A stretch of DNA of 64,000 nucleotides from Euglena gracilis (taxonomy: Eukaryota; Euglenida; Euglenophyceae; Euglenales): positions 41,223,572 through 41,287,571 of the forward strand of contig CP154954.1 in NCBI GenBank assembly GCA_039621445.1. The letters are read 5' to 3'. A program made the translations under genes and the position numbers. The notes under the pieces are model-generated. The model ran no database searches and was not told the origin of the DNA. It saw nothing but the letters and a program-made list of their open reading frames with translations. This document shows, one piece after another, positions 1 to 38,806 of the stretch (the first letter of the stretch is position 1; every line of letters starts with the position of its first letter).

Positions 1-384
1 GCCACCCGTCAACGTTGGCAGGGGAGGAAAGTGGGGGACCTGCGCTTCCCCACCGGCCCCTGGACACGGCTGCCCTCCGGTGTGGCCCTCCCTCGGCCCG
101 GGGACGGGGTCTGTCCCCGGCGCATCCAAGCCGCGTTGGCCGCGGCGCCACACGCGCTGCGGCCGGCAGCCGGGCGGGGGAAGGCACGGACCGACAAGGT
201 GTCCTTCAACCGGGGGGGGGGGGTCTTAAACATAGGGGGTCAGTTAGGCTTCAAGTGCTTCATTCCAGGAAGTTTCACTGGCACCGCGGCGATGCTTTTG
301 CGACAGAGCGGCTTTCCTTCGGGGAAACCTGCCCCGGGACAACCCGGTCCGTGTCGGCCGGCCGCGCCGCCGGGCGGGAAAGGG

Positions 385-15947
<15,563 letters not shown>

Positions 15948-15950
<3 letters not shown>

Positions 15951-16010
15951 GGCGGGGGCCTGGTTAGCCTGGGGGGGAGGGAGGACTGAGGGTCAGAAGG
16001 GGGGGGGGGG
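15948..16010 (-). promoter_or_regulatory. Splice acceptor just upstream of the pyrophosphatase start codon
   Basis: On the minus strand a C/T-rich tract of about 35 nt ends in CAG at 15971-15969, 18 nt before the ATG at 15950-15948. Euglenozoan mRNAs usually receive a spliced leader at such a site. It could also be the 3' end of a conventional intron in the 5' UTR. It supports 15950 as the true start. Confidence 0.5.
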
Positions 16011-16361
16011 GCAAGCCGGCAGCCACCCACACCACACCCCCGGATGCGGTGCAGGGGCGGGGGAGACTCACTGAGTGCGCATGCAACCGTCTCCACGCCA
16101 CCAGACGGCAAGTGCCTGTGTGCGAATGTGGTGCCCGCTATTCATATCTGCTTTCCGGGTTTCCGGTGAAAAAGAAACACCACATCACAGCAATGGGTGT
16201 AGGCCAGCACACCACATTCAAGAATGCAGGTGTAGTCCTCCAACCCCCAATCCCGCACCACAAACAGACACATTTCCCCCAACAAATAGACCCATTGCTG
16301 TATCTAGCAACAAAAAGACCTATTGCTTTTAAATCTGCGGGTGGGCACGAGCCATACCTCC

Positions 16362-16755
16362 CCCCCCCTTGTCTAAGCACCGGAAAAGATGGGTAAGAAC
16401 CGGGGGGTGGTGCCTATTTTGCCAAAATATGGGTAAGAACCAGGGGGGTGCTTAGACAAGGGGGAAAAAATTGACAGCAAAAAAAAAAAACCGGCGCTTC
16501 GCGCCGAAAAGGAAAAATTCCCCTATTTTGGAGGTCCACTGTTGAACTTACACACATTTGGATGCAGAAATCAACAATACCTCACCAAATCAGGTCCCAG
16601 AAGTTGCAGAAATTTCGAAATCTTTGAAAATTTTCCCACACAACATAAACCTCCCCTTGACGATGACCTTTAAAAAGATGGGTAAGAACCAGGGGGGGTG
16701 GTGCTCAGACAAGGGTGGTGCTTAGACAAGGGTGGTGCTTAGACAAGGGGGGGGG
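16362..16755. repeat. MITE-like inverted repeat with internal hairpin
   Basis: The left arm CCCCTTGTCTAAGCACC near 16366 and the right arm GGTGCTTAGACAAGGGG near 16735 are inverted copies. GGTGCTTAGACAAGG and GGGTAAGAACC.GGGG are repeated inside. A GGCGCTTCGCGCC hairpin lies at about 16493. No convincing target-site duplication was found. Confidence 0.65.
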
Positions 16756-17930
16756 GGGTACTGGACCACACTGGGCAAACAGAAAAAGTGGCAGCCAGAA
16801 CCTCACCTCGTGCTCGCCCACGCACCTTGCACACACAAACTTGCACCCACACACGCCCATATATCCATATCTTCCTGTTGCACCTGCATTGCAGTTAGAG
16901 AAGCAAGTCCGAAGCACAACCCCAACTGGTTCATCCACGGGTGACACTTCATTGGGACTTCATTGGCAAAAAAAGGCAAAGCAACACACAAGAACGTTTG
17001 GTGGTTCAGTTTCTGGGTTAGTGCACCAGAGCGACAGAGTGGGGGCTGTGCAAAGCATAAACACACCGCGAGAGGCGAGAGGCCCACAGACCTGGCAAGG
17101 TTTGGAGAAATTCACCGTGTACTCCACCGGTGGAGCACACCATTTGGGGGGGGGGGGCCGGGTGTGATCACTGATGCATGACGTTTCGGCCCGGTATCCC
17201 AAAATGGCAATTTTGGTGCCGAAGGGCTGTTTTTCCCCAAAAATGAGCAAAAGAGTGATAATTCCCACCTACCTGCATCAGAAAAAGTGAAATCCACCAC
17301 TGAAGTTCATCATATAGAAAGAGGGAGGAAGTTGCAAAATGACTCAGCAATCTCTGAGAATATCCCCCCCCTTATTAAATTTTCCGGGAGGTTGCTGACA
17401 GACAGCCAGAAATGCTTTTCTGAGTGATCACTGGGGAGGAGGCAAGCTCAAAGGCTTGCTGAAAAGAAATGCTGTGTTCCCCTTCATAAATCCTTGTGAA
17501 TGGAAGCCCCCCCATTTTTGACCATTGGTCCAAATGAAAGCCTCCCCCCCCCCATTTGGGACACAGGCAAATGAAGGGGGGGAAACCTCCAAACAGAAGC
17601 CCCCTCCCTCCGTTTTCGACCAAGGGTTCAAATAGAAGCCCCGGGGGGAAGGAACTGGGTCAGGCACCCCCCAAATCGAAGCAACGTCAAAATTAATGCA
17701 AAAAAAAAGCCCCAGGAGGGGCAGGACAGCGCGATTTCCCGAAGCGATCTGGAGACCGCAAACTCATATTCGGTCAAAGGGGATTATTCGACTGTTCTTT
17801 TCTCAAAATGGAAATAATGACGACTCAACATGTTATTTGGCGAATTTGTCCCTGTGGGAGAGGCAATGGTGGCTCCTTCAAAACACACCCATGGTCATAA
17901 ACCCCGTCCCAAACATAGGACCCCTCTGGG

Positions 17931-18174
17931 CAGGGGCTTTTTTAAGGCCGGAGGGGAAGGGGGGTCCTCTCACCCACCCACCCCCTGGGGGCGCCCCCTC
18001 AGGGGGGGGGGGAGGGGTCCCGGGGGGTCCACTCAACTTTAGCCGAAAATGGCACTTTTTTTAAAAAAATAGCACTTTTAAAAAAATTTCGGCGCCTTCG
18101 GTGCCGAAAAATATAACCCACTCCCCCCTGGGGGGGGGGGGGGGGGGAGGTCCAAGACTAAGAAAAAAACCCTG
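17931..18174. mobile_element. hAT-like MITE, 244 bp, 8-bp TSD
   Basis: The left end is CAGGGGCTTTTTTAAGG and the right end CTAAGAAAAAAACCCTG. The TSD CCTCTGGG is at 17923-17930 and 18175-18182. The centre is a hairpin TTCGGCGCCTTCGGTGCCGA at about 18088-18109, flanked by G-runs. Confidence 0.88.
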
Positions 18175-19016
18175 CCTCTGGGTCCTTGATTTGGCAGCTG
18201 GACTCCCCCACCGGCGCATCGGAGAAGGCCAAAAGAAGTGCAAAAAGTTTCGAAGAAAAAATGATGTGTCGCGTACTTTTTTTCGTACGTTTTTAATGAT
18301 GACAAATCGGAGCAAATGTAAATGTGCTCGAAAAAAACGGTCCAAAATGCCGCACATGGCTAAAACAAGGGGAAATGGTATCTTTTGAGGCAATGAGATT
18401 TCCAACCAGATGTAGATACCCCCTGAGGGTCTTGAAGTTCTGCTGAATAAAATGGGGGGACGTTATATTTGTGCTTCGGGATTTGGGGCGTAAACATCCT
18501 TTTGTCCATCCATCAATGACAAACATGGATGGTGCCGAATTTGTTACACGTTCTTTCCTAACTTGGCAATGGCACTTCACCCCTTAGACGCACTTTGCTT
18601 CTGTTGGCAATTGACTCCCCAAAGAACGCATAAAAGGCATGACACATGAGGGAAAAGCCTTAATACAGTGCTATGATGGATTCAACAGATTTGCCTTGCC
18701 GTTGCTGGCAATCTCGCTGCATGCTGAACAAACCACAAGAAGAGGGAGGAAAGAAATTCCACACTCAGACTTTGCCTGAGTGTCTCTTTTTTAAAAGCAG
18801 AGGATGTTCCTGTAACGTGGTCACATGACAAACGAGACATTGGGCATTGGGGAAGCTGACGCACACTGCGTGTCAGCATCCCCATTTGGGATGTGGGGGG
18901 GGGGGGGACAGCACGCATCGATGTGAAGCAGTATTGGGAATAGCGAAGAAGAATTTTCTTGTCATGCCGCAAGTGTCCATGAGCAGATGAAAACAGGGCC
19001 TTTGTGAAGTGAGGAA

Positions 19017-19470
19017 CAGGCTTTTGCTTAAGGACCCCGGGGGGAGGGGGGGGGTACTGGCTAGCCAATCGGCTAGACCTAGACACTGGAAAAAGTGGAC
19101 TAGCTAGACCCCCCGGGGGGGGGGGGGGGGGGGGGGGGGGAGTCCGGGGGTCCCCCGGACTGGAAAAAAATTTGTCCTCCGGCGGACAGCGCCGAAGGAA
19201 AAATGAGGTTTTTAACAGGTTTTTGGCTGATTTTGTTCCAAAAATTCCCAAAAATGGCCAAAAACGGGCATTTTTGGCCATTTTGGGGGGTCCCCAAAAA
19301 AAATTTCGGCGCTTCGCGCTGGTCACTGGAAAAAAGAATTCCACTAGCTAGCCCTGCTAGCAGACCCCCCCGGGGGGGGGGGGGGTCTGCTAGAAAACCC
19401 ACTAGCCAAATTTGGACCAGCTGCAGTCCACCCCCCCCGGGGGTACTGCAATCCCTTAAGCAAAAGCCTG
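19017..19470. mobile_element. hAT-like MITE, 454 bp, 8-bp TSD
   Basis: Perfect 17-bp terminal inverted repeats: CAGGCTTTTGCTTAAGG at 19017-19033 and its complement at 19454-19470. The TSD GTGAGGAA is at 19009-19016 and 19471-19478. Inside are CTAGCTAG words, long G-runs and a GGCGCTTCGCGC hairpin at about 19308. Relatives occur at 26652-26967, 39893, 57070 and 62680. Confidence 0.92.
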
Positions 19471-21138
19471 GTGAGGAAGCTTTCCCAAACATCCACCCAA
19501 CCATTCATCTTGAAGAAACCTTGCCTGAGGGGGAGTTTGACAGCCAGTCGGCACACAGTGCAGAAACATGTAACGGACAGAGTATGATATGGAAGGGGCA
19601 GGGAATGGAAGAGACGGTTGCTGACTTGTGAGAGAGAAGGACATACATCAATAAGTGAGGAGGCTCAGTGGCAGAATGAAATAAGAATGCCAAAACTGAA
19701 TGTCTTCATTCTCTGAGCTGAGATGCAAATTACTTGAGATTTCTGTCTCAAAATATTTCCCCCAGAAAAAGGGAATTGTCTGTTTGAAATCCACCAACCC
19801 CTTTGTGTGTAGGCACAAATTAATACTGCCAGCAGAGGTGTTGCATTGTTATTGTTAGGAACAAGAGGTTCTCAAGAAAACAAGAAACAAGGATGAGGAA
19901 CACCGCTCCATCTAGCTCTCTGGACAGGGGGAAGCCATACTCAATCGCACCACAAGAATACTGATTTAGGAGCGCAAATTTGCGGTTTTTCCCAAAACAA
20001 AATATCATGGGGCTTCATCAAATCTTCCTGCTTGAATAAACTAAAGCAGGGACATAAAAATATTTGATTCCACACAAACAAACTCTTTGGGAGCAAAAAC
20101 AAGAAATTTATTCGCTTTTCTGCATTTCCGCCACTGCAGTGCCAAACACGCAACACGCAGAAGCAGAAGAAAGAGCAACAATGCAAGTTGGAAGCGAAAG
20201 GGTGTGTAACGCGGACCCGGAAGAAACTCAACCAGGCATCAGCCCATTTGTGGGGAGGGTCGTAGAAGAAGAAGCCACACAGCCGAGCACACCCCTGCGG
20301 TGCACGGCGGGATGATACGTGGGCCGAGCTTTCCGTGGTGGTCTCCAAAGCAGGAAGGGGCGCGGGAGAGGGTCGATGCCATCAGCCAAGCGAGTCGTTC
20401 GATGGGGAGACGACGGTGGCGGGACGTGCCAGAGCGGCAGCGCCAATTGAAGGAGTGGTCAGCAGACGGGGGCGGGGGCTGGGATGGACGGGAGGTCAGG
20501 AAGGGCCTGTCTGCCAGAGAGCAGAGAGGGAACGCCAGTCTGCAAGCACTAGGATCGGGTCGGGGAGGTTCAGCAATGGAGATGGCAGATCAGTTTGGGG
20601 GGGTGGGGGGACATCCCGACGCAGCACCTGCATCGGATGGTTTCTGCTCTGGGCAGCATGGGAAGGAGGGCAACCTTCAACGAAAGGATTCAGTCCAAGT
20701 TCAGGCTGGGGCGTTCATTGGCCACCTCAAAGGCTGGTTGGTTGTCGGTGGTTCCCCTAAATCCCCTCCAAATACCCCACTTGTGTTTAGGAATGTCAAA
20801 GTGAGTTCCACGGCTTCTCCTTGTATACACATTTTTTACCCAAAAATGCCGGCACAGAAGAAGGAGCCCGTTTGGGGGATTTGGGGGGGTCATTTTGGGG
20901 GGTCGGACTTGGACCAACAATTTGTTGACTTATCCCCCCCTTCGGCTGACCAACCAAACCTGGTCCTATAAAGCCAGGGGTTTACAGGATTGGGTGGGGG
21001 GGCAAGGACGCAATGCCAACAAAGAAAGGAAGCTCTCATGTGCCCTTCCTCTGACCCATGCACTTGACAGCATGGGAGGGTTCCCCCAGCGCCCCACCGC
21101 GCCCTCCTCCAGCCCGGGCCATAGCCCCGGGGGGCCTC

Positions 21139-32370
<11,232 letters not shown>

Positions 32371-33517
32371 GTAGGGGCCGCCACCTAACCCTACAACCAC
32401 CCCCCACCCCGCAAACTGTCCTTCTTTTCCTCTGCGGAGGAAACCCCAAACCACTCTAACCGAAGCCTCATAAATCCCCAACAAATCTGCAAATGCTGCT
32501 CTTTGAATTAACATCAGAGCGGTTACACTAGCTACCCCAAACCCCGCCAAAAGATAAAATCCAGTCTAACTTTGGGTCCGTTGCAGGAAACCAAGAACAG
32601 TGTTATTTGGGGGGGGGGGTATATTTTGATGGACTCAGGCCTGAAGTCTTTGCACCATTTGTAAATTGGTATACACTGAAATCCTTCGGTCACAGAGGTC
32701 AAAAACAATCAGCGTTTTCGTCAATTTTGTGTCAAAAGAGGGTTTCAATAATTTTTCAGTGGCTTTTGATAATTCCCAGTGGGGTCATATTTGGGGGTGG
32801 CGGTTATGGGTATCTATCTCCTACCACTGTATTTGGACCAGGCCAGTTGTGTGAGAGCAGATATTCCCTTACCTGACCCTTTCCAAAACAAACCCTTGTG
32901 CACGGGGGCGAGGCAGGCAGCCCACACTGTGGTGTTGTTGAACAGCACCCCATCTTTGATTTCTTTGCCATCAACAGGGCCCCATCTTTGGATAATGCAA
33001 GATAGCAGCCTCTATCAACGAGGGGGCAGTGACTTCGACAAAGGTGTCTATTCTGGGTTTAAAACGGCCAAAAACCCACGTTAATTTGGATTTGGAATTA
33101 ACACTTGCCCTCCATCAGCGTCAGGATCACACATGGGAAACCTTCAAGGTCCCTGGTATCGCCCAACTTGTCAGGGTCAAATTAAATTGATTTTCCCACA
33201 AATCCCCTCCCAGGAAACTGTCAGGGTCCCTCCTTGTCAGTGTGGGAAGTTGTCAGGGTCTGTGGGACTGGCCGACCTGTCCCGTGACAGTTTCCTGGGC
33301 AGGTGGTTGGGGGGCTTCTTCGGCTATGGACTCCTTTAGCTGTTTAGCTGCTAGTTTAGGTTAAAGCACTCAAAGCTGCACACGAGCCCTCAGGAAGGAA
33401 GAGGCGACATGCTGAGTGAGTGTGCAAGTGTGCGTGCGTGCGTGCATGCGTTGTGTGGCTTTGTGTGCACGCTGTGCATGTGTGTGCAACGAAGGTGTGC
33501 TGCCGTGCTTCCCCTTC
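32371..33517. other. Stretch with no recognised gene
   Basis: Moderate complexity with G-runs and repeated AACTGTCAGGGTC words near 33170-33290. It could hold the missing 5' exon(s) of the ART gene, but I could not identify them. Confidence 0.4.
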
Positions 33518-34192
33518 ATGGCCAGCAAATGTGAAGTGAAGGACGGAATTAAAATCTCCAGCAAAAAAGGTGGATACTGCATATGTTCCCCCAATCCTCT
33601 TTCCTCATCCTCTTCCTGTGTCCAGGGTTCGATATAAGGAGGGCGTACATGGTTTAGGGGGGGGGGGGGTGTCCCCCCCCCCCCCCACCCCTCCTGGCCC
33701 GCAGGGGGGGGTCCGGACCACCCCCCCCCCACCTGCAAGGGGGGTCCAGACCGACCCTGGGGGGCAAAAATTGACCCCCCCAAAAAGGGTCAATTTTTTC
33801 CTCCGGCGCTTCGCGCCGAAAATTTTTTGCATTTTTGGCACATTTTTGCCCAAAAAGTGCCCAAAATGGCACTTTTGGTCGTTTTGGGGTGTCAAAAATT
33901 TTCGGCCACCCTGACCGCGCACCTGTTTAGGTGGGGGGGGTGTCCCCCCCCCCCCCCCCCCCTCCTGGCCCGCAGGGGGGGGTCCGGACCACCCCCCCCC
34001 CACCTGTCCTTATATCGAACCCTGCCTGTGTCATGTCTTGCAACCTGCGGCTGTACGGGGAAATGGAGTGGGGGGTCTTAAAACCACGAATGCTGTTGAT
34101 GATTGCGCCTCTGTGTGCTCCATCCATAGGGTGAAGGAATCCAAGATGCCAGTAAGCTCTCGGAGATGGTGAAGGAGAAGTTGAAGGAATAG
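33518..34192 (+). CDS. Possible two-exon gene for a 35-residue Lys/Glu-rich peptide
   Basis: Exon 1 (33518-33569) encodes MASKCEVKDGIKISSKK and ends at AAAAAAG/GTGGAT. Exon 2 (34137-34192) would continue GIQDASKLSEMVKEKLKE and stop at TAG. The intron (33570-34136) is GT-AG, phase 1, and consists mostly of the MITE at 33623-34024. The second half looks like an amphipathic helix. No family is recognised, the peptide is very short, and another AG upstream gives a stop, so this is tentative. Confidence 0.3.
33623..34024. mobile_element. hAT-like MITE, 402 bp, perfect TIR and TSD
   Basis: Perfect 17-bp TIRs: CAGGGTTCGATATAAGG at 33623-33639 and its complement at 34008-34024. The TSD CCTGTGTC is at 33615-33622 and 34025-34032. 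It contains G/C runs, CCTGGCCCGCAGG palindromes and a GGCGCTTCGCGCC hairpin at about 33803. A partial copy lies at 61955-62158. Confidence 0.94.
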
Positions 34193-34914
34193 ATCATTAT
34201 TTTGTTTGGCAACGCGACATTTTTTGGACCGCTTTGGGAAAAGAATTTGTCTGATGGCATCACCTGTTCTTTGGTCTTGTCCCCCATGTGGGCAGTGCAT
34301 TTCTCCTGAGTGGTTTTGCCTGTAAAAATTTTTTTTTTCGTCGGTCTCCCTCCACATCAAAGCTTGGTTTTTGGGGGAACCGCTCCCAGGAGAGTAAGGT
34401 TTGGTCTTCCTCAACGTGAGGGTTTTTTTCAGTTGCCAAAAGGCATTTACTCGACTTTTTGTTTTGGTTTTGAGGTTGCTTTTGAGTTCAGGTGGGTTTG
34501 ACTCAAATTTTGCTATAATATGGGGTCTCTGCGGCCGCCAAAAATCCCCGGTCTTGAAGAATTAACAGTGGGTCCTCTGCGAACCAGGGGTGCGATCCCC
34601 GAAAAGATTTTGGGATAAACCGAAATCCTAAACCCCAATCCCAGACCCCCGGAAAAGGGGGAAGGGGTCAGTTCGGTCCACCAGTTGGTAAAAGTATTCG
34701 TTCTCGGGAAGGTAATTCGTACTCCCTCGAGGAAAACCGACCAGGGAGGAAGGGACACCGAGGGCGAAGCACAAAGACCTTGTGATTAGGATCAGCCAAC
34801 TCCGGCAACAAAAAGCAGTAAGAAGCACCCCCCGCGCACGCACAAACACACCAGAACAGAACAGCCGGCAAGGAAAGCAGGACCTCACCATCTCGCAGTG
34901 CGGAGCCCGAATGG

Positions 34915-35320
34915 TCAACCCCAATCCCAGACCCCCGGAAAAGGGGGAAAGGGTCAGGAGCGGTGTCGTACTCCCTCGAGGGCGAAGCACAAAAACCTTG
35001 TGAGGCCATGCCTTGCTTGCCGGCGGTGCTGTTTGGATTGTTCTGGTGCGTTGGGTTTGGAGGTCCCGCTTAGTGCCGCCTCGCCGTAGTTGGCTTACGA
35101 TGCTGCTCCGACTGGGCGACGGGGCTTCTTGCCCCTGGGGGGGGGTGTTCCCCCTCTCCCCCCTGGTCCCCACTCTCTGACCGGGGCTTTTGAGCACAAA
35201 TTTTATTTTACGGGTGGGGGGGTCGAGCTCACAAGGTCTTTGTGCTTCGCCCTCGGTGTCCCTTCCTCACTTGTTGTTTTCCTCGGGGGAGTACGAGACA
35301 CCTCGGGCTCCGCACTTTGC
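34915..35320. repeat. Internal complementary region of the DIRS-like element
   Basis: 34915-35010 repeats, in direct orientation, sequence found at 34628-34785 (CCCCAATCCCAGACCCCCGG, then the ITR core). 35229-35302 carries the ITR core in the opposite orientation. 35060-35096 matches 38600-38640 inverted. This mosaic of both termini is what DIRS replication models require. Confidence 0.7.
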
Positions 35321-35339
35321 CCTTGTGAGGCCAGATTGT

Positions 35340-36148
35340 GCACTGAAATTAAGGAAGCCAGGGCATTTTCCAGGGCACCTTTGGCACCAAGTCGTTGATA
35401 GTGGGCTGTAAAAGCCTCCGCCCCCCTCCACTGGCCAGTTTCACAAACTTCTTGGGCAGAAAGGCGCAATTTTTTGAGTAAACTAACCCCTTCCCCTCTG
35501 GTGGGGTGGGCCCCCCACACCTGGAGGGGTACCCCATGATTGGCCAAAAAAGTCTTTTGTGATAGAAGCAATTGTGTCAGCACTTATGGCCCTGAAGGGG
35601 GGGTTTTAATGAAATCAGATGGGGGCCCAGGTCTGACGAATAAACGTGTAGCAGCCACATAGCACATCGTTAAATGAAAGGGGCTTATTTGGGGACACTG
35701 GGGAATGCACACAACCCTTTCCCACTTATGGGATTCCTGTCCTTTGCGCTTAATCTTGATGTAGGGTGCCCTACCCAACACACTGGTGGTTTGTTTGACT
35801 TGCGATAAGTCTGAGGATCGGTACAAACAGAGGATTCGTGAGCAAAAAAACCAGTTTCGTACACAATGTACAAATATCAGTGTGCATGGGCGCCTTTGCC
35901 AGCCCCAGGAGGATTGGGAGGGGGTCCCAAAATGCCCCATACTTCTCCAGGTTTTGGTTCCAAAGCCTCTTGCAGAAGGTAAACAGAGTGTGGAATCTCA
36001 GCCCACCAAACCCAGTGATCAAAAGCATAGCACTGTAGGCATTACGGGCTTGGGCCTTGGAAAATTGGAATAATTGAATTAAAGCGTCAGCCACTTGGTC
36101 TGTGGTGGCTTCAGGGGGGGCACCCCCATGTGTTCCGAAATTACCCAC
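35340..36148 (-). pseudogene. DIRS-like tyrosine recombinase, frameshifted
   Basis: Two overlapping frames together give LLITGFGGLRF (first catalytic Arg region), then HPTRGEG (H-x-x-R), TGQW and HYQRLG (Trp and nucleophile Tyr region). The order and spacing fit tyrosine recombinases of DIRS/Ngaro elements. The reading frame changes near 35.58 kb, so no intact protein is encoded. Confidence 0.75.
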
Positions 36149-36464
36149 AGAAGTGCAAAAGCACTCTGATAGCGTTTTAAGCTGGGGTTTCTCCCCAGGA
36201 AATCGTTAATGTTCTCAACCTGAATTTGTTTCCCCTCCAATATTTACCTGAGCAAATCATGCAAACCAGGAGCCACTCGGGGGGTGGCATTTGCTCCCCC
36301 CTGCAGTTGGTGAACATGCCCCTGTAGGGGGTGATTTTCAGGCAGTGGTCCCTGGAACTTTCATTTTATTATTTGGGGCCATCAGGTGGCTGAATCCCAG
36401 TAGGGGGTGACCATCAAAACTTTGGTCAGGGGAAACATTTTCAACCTGGGTAGAAATTGTTGAA

Positions 36465-37891
36465 TTATTCACCGGGGGTGTTTGCATAAAGATCCCCCAT
36501 GTTGTTCAGTGGACATTGTAATGCATTTACTTCCGTGGCTTCCCAATGGGGCCACCTGGCCACAAAATTGGGCAGTTTTTTGTTACCTGGGGAGGCAAAT
36601 AAATCTGTTTCCAGATTTATGAAATTTGTGAATTGCTTTCTGAGCCATTGAAAAAGTTGGGGGTCTAAAGAATAATCCCCCCTGTCCATTTCCCATCTGC
36701 TGATGGGGTCTAGGCAGTCTTTTGAAGGTACCCAGTTGACTTGGAGGTTTACTTGGTGCTCCATGCACCATTTGAGAAATGGTCTCAGCATTTTGTTGAA
36801 GGGGTCCTTTCTGCCCCAACCTTTTGTTAGGTAAAAGTAAATTACCTGGTTGTCCACTGACAAGGAAACGGTTTCTCCAGGTTTGCTCAAACTTTTCACA
36901 GTGCTGATTGCTGCACTGAGCTCCTTGACATTGATGTGTGAAATGGAGTCTTTTCTCCAAAATTCCTGCACAACTTCTCCTGTGTGGATGTCCAGCCCCC
37001 CCCCCAGGCATGGGTGCTGCTGTCGGAGTGAAACACTCTGGTTGCGTTTTGGGGGAATGGTCTGCCCCCCAGGTTTCCAGCAGAATTCTTATTTCCCTTA
37101 ATTGGGCCTTGATTTCCTGGGAAGTGGGGTGTTTTGAGTCCCAGGGGGATGTAGACTTTGCACCAAAAAAAGCACCAGCGTGTCTGTAAAAGCCCTTAAA
37201 AAGGTCAGAGCCATTAGGTTGCATCTTATTTGGCCCAAAATGGCAGCCAATTGCCTTTTTGACATGTAATCTTTTTTCACAATTTTTCCCAGCTCGTTTT
37301 TTATGGTTTTGACTTTCTGGGGGGGCACCTGTAGCTTTAACTTTGGAAGTTTAGTTGAAACCCCAGATGGGTTACCACTTGGGTGGCTGGAGGGTGGACT
37401 TTTTCACATTGATTTTGAACCCAGAATCCAGCAAATCTTTGACAACTATTTTCAGGTGATTTTGTAAAATGTTTGGGGTGGGGGCCACCAGCAAAATGTC
37501 GTCCAGGTAAATAAACACCTGGATGCCCCTTTTTCTCCACAGTTTTTCGAATGTTTTCATCGCTGACATGAAAATTTGGGGCATTGCATTTAGCCCAAAG
37601 CAGCCTGTTTAAAACTCCCAGGTCTGCCCCCCCCACCTGATGCCTTAAAAATGGCCTTAGGCCTGGACCTAATGGAATCTGAAAATAGGCATCCTTTAGG
37701 TCTATTTTTGCTGCCCAGTGGCCTTTTTCCAAAACTGGAAAATGTGTTGGATATGACCCAGCTTGAAAGGTTTTGCTTGAAACTGCTGATTTATTTCTAT
37801 GCAGTCGCTGATCATTCTCCATTTGGTTGTTCCCCCTTCTGGCTTTGAAATTAAAAACCATGGGATAAAGTGCTGGATTTCTGAATCCCAA
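36465..37891 (-). pseudogene. DIRS-like reverse transcriptase-RNase H, frameshifted
   Basis: RT motifs are AKIDLKDAYFQIPL, YLDDILLVAP (catalytic YxDD) and GFKINVKKS...THLGF, split between frames at 37337-37891. RNase H and the following domain are in one frame at 36465-36971: HINVKELSAA, LSVDN, NWVPSKDCLDPISR and LETDLFASPGN. The last motif is characteristic of the region after RNase H in DIRS/Ngaro elements. Frameshifts break the polyprotein. Confidence 0.82.
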
Positions 37892-38438
37892 ACTCGGTCA
37901 CTGACCCAGTTTTTTCGTAATCCAGCAGAATTTTTCTGCCTGGTTCAGGTCCAGGTTGGTTCTGGGTTTTGGGTGATGAAATGGTTGGGGGGGTGTTGTG
38001 GACCTGTCCTGCCCCTTCCACTGGGTATTTGTTTGTAGAAACGGCCACCCTGGCCTTGGTATTGTTGGCCACCCTGGTCTTTGTTCCATCGGCCACCATG
38101 GCCATTGCTGTTGTGGCCGCCATGGCCCAGCTTGCTGCTGTGCCCTCCATGGCCAAGCTTGAACAAGCATTGGTGTAACTGGGATATGGGCCTCCATGGC
38201 CCTTGCCGTAGTGGCATGACAGCTGTCTTGGCTTTTGTGTCCTTCGGGTTTTTCTGACCACTGTCTGCCAAAGTCTGTGGCTGTCACTGGGTGGGTTTTT
38301 AGAAACTTTTTCTGGGGGGGATGGGACAGCCACGGATCGCCACGGTTGCACTGCGCCGTCAGGTCGTCCAGCTGTAGCGGCAGCCACTTCTTGTTGTTCA
38401 GTGATGCTCTTTTTCGTGTTGGCAATTGCATTTTTCAT
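37851..38438 (-). CDS. Gag-like ORF1 of the DIRS-like element (195 codons)
   Basis: Open from MKNAIANTKKSITEQQEVAA to a Pro/Ser-rich end. In an overlapping frame the same DNA reads a Gly-His-Gln-rich repeat (GHGGHSSK), so the functional frame is not certain. Its position upstream of RT fits gag. The duplicate at 55032-55619 has the same predicted protein. Confidence 0.5.
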   Translation of the reverse strand: MKNAIANTKKSITEQQEVAAATAGRPDGAVQPWRSVAVPSPPEKVSKNPPSDSHRLWQTVVRKTRRTQKPRQLSCHYGKGHGGPYPSYTNACSSLAMEGTAASWAMAATTAMAMVADGTKTRVANNTKARVAVSTNKYPVEGAGQVHNTPPTISSPKTQNQPGPEPGRKILLDYEKTGSVTEFGIQKSSTLSHGF

Positions 38439-38806
38439 TGAAGTCTTGAAATTGTCAACAATTTCTGATTTTATATTCTCTACGAGCGTCAGCTTCCGGA
38501 TAATTTGATTGACTTAACTCTTTCAAATTCAATTGTCAAGGCTTGAATTGAAGTTCCTTTCTTCTGGGTGTCGAAGGGCAAATTAAGAATCAGCCAACTC
38601 TGACGAAAAAAAAGGCACTAAGCGGGACCTCCTAACACAGCGCAACGAGCAATCCGAACGACACCGCCGGCGAGCAAGGCAAAGTGCGGAGCCCGAGGTA
38701 TCAATCACACAACACCGCCGGCGAGCAAGGCATGGCCTCGCACGGTCTTTGTGCTTCGCCCTCGGTGTCCCTTCCTCCCTGGTCGGTATTCCTCGAGGGA
38801 GTACGA

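Larger units (their letters stand above)
16011..21138. other. Spacer between the two minus-strand genes
   Basis: It contains the inverted repeat at 16362-16755, G-run DNA, and the MITEs at 17931-18174 and 19017-19470. A plus-strand open frame at 20300-20971 has low-complexity composition and no recognised motif. I see no supported gene. Confidence 0.6.
34717..38806 (-). mobile_element. DIRS-like tyrosine-recombinase retrotransposon (decayed)
   Basis: DIRS elements carry gag, RT-RNase H and a tyrosine recombinase instead of an integrase, with inverted terminal repeats and an internal complementary region. All are seen here in minus orientation. Inverted ends of about 69 bp lie at 34717-34785 and 38738-38806 (sharing GGTCTTTGTGCTTCGCCCTC). 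Terminal-repeat pieces in both orientations lie at 34915-35310. Then come, reading leftward from 38.4 kb, a gag-like ORF, RT-RNase H and recombinase. RT and recombinase are frameshifted, so this copy is not autonomous. Confidence 0.82.

Noticed and set aside
20300-20971. 223-codon plus-strand open frame
   Set aside because: Low-complexity Gly/Arg composition, ends in G-run repeat DNA, and no family or splice context recognised.
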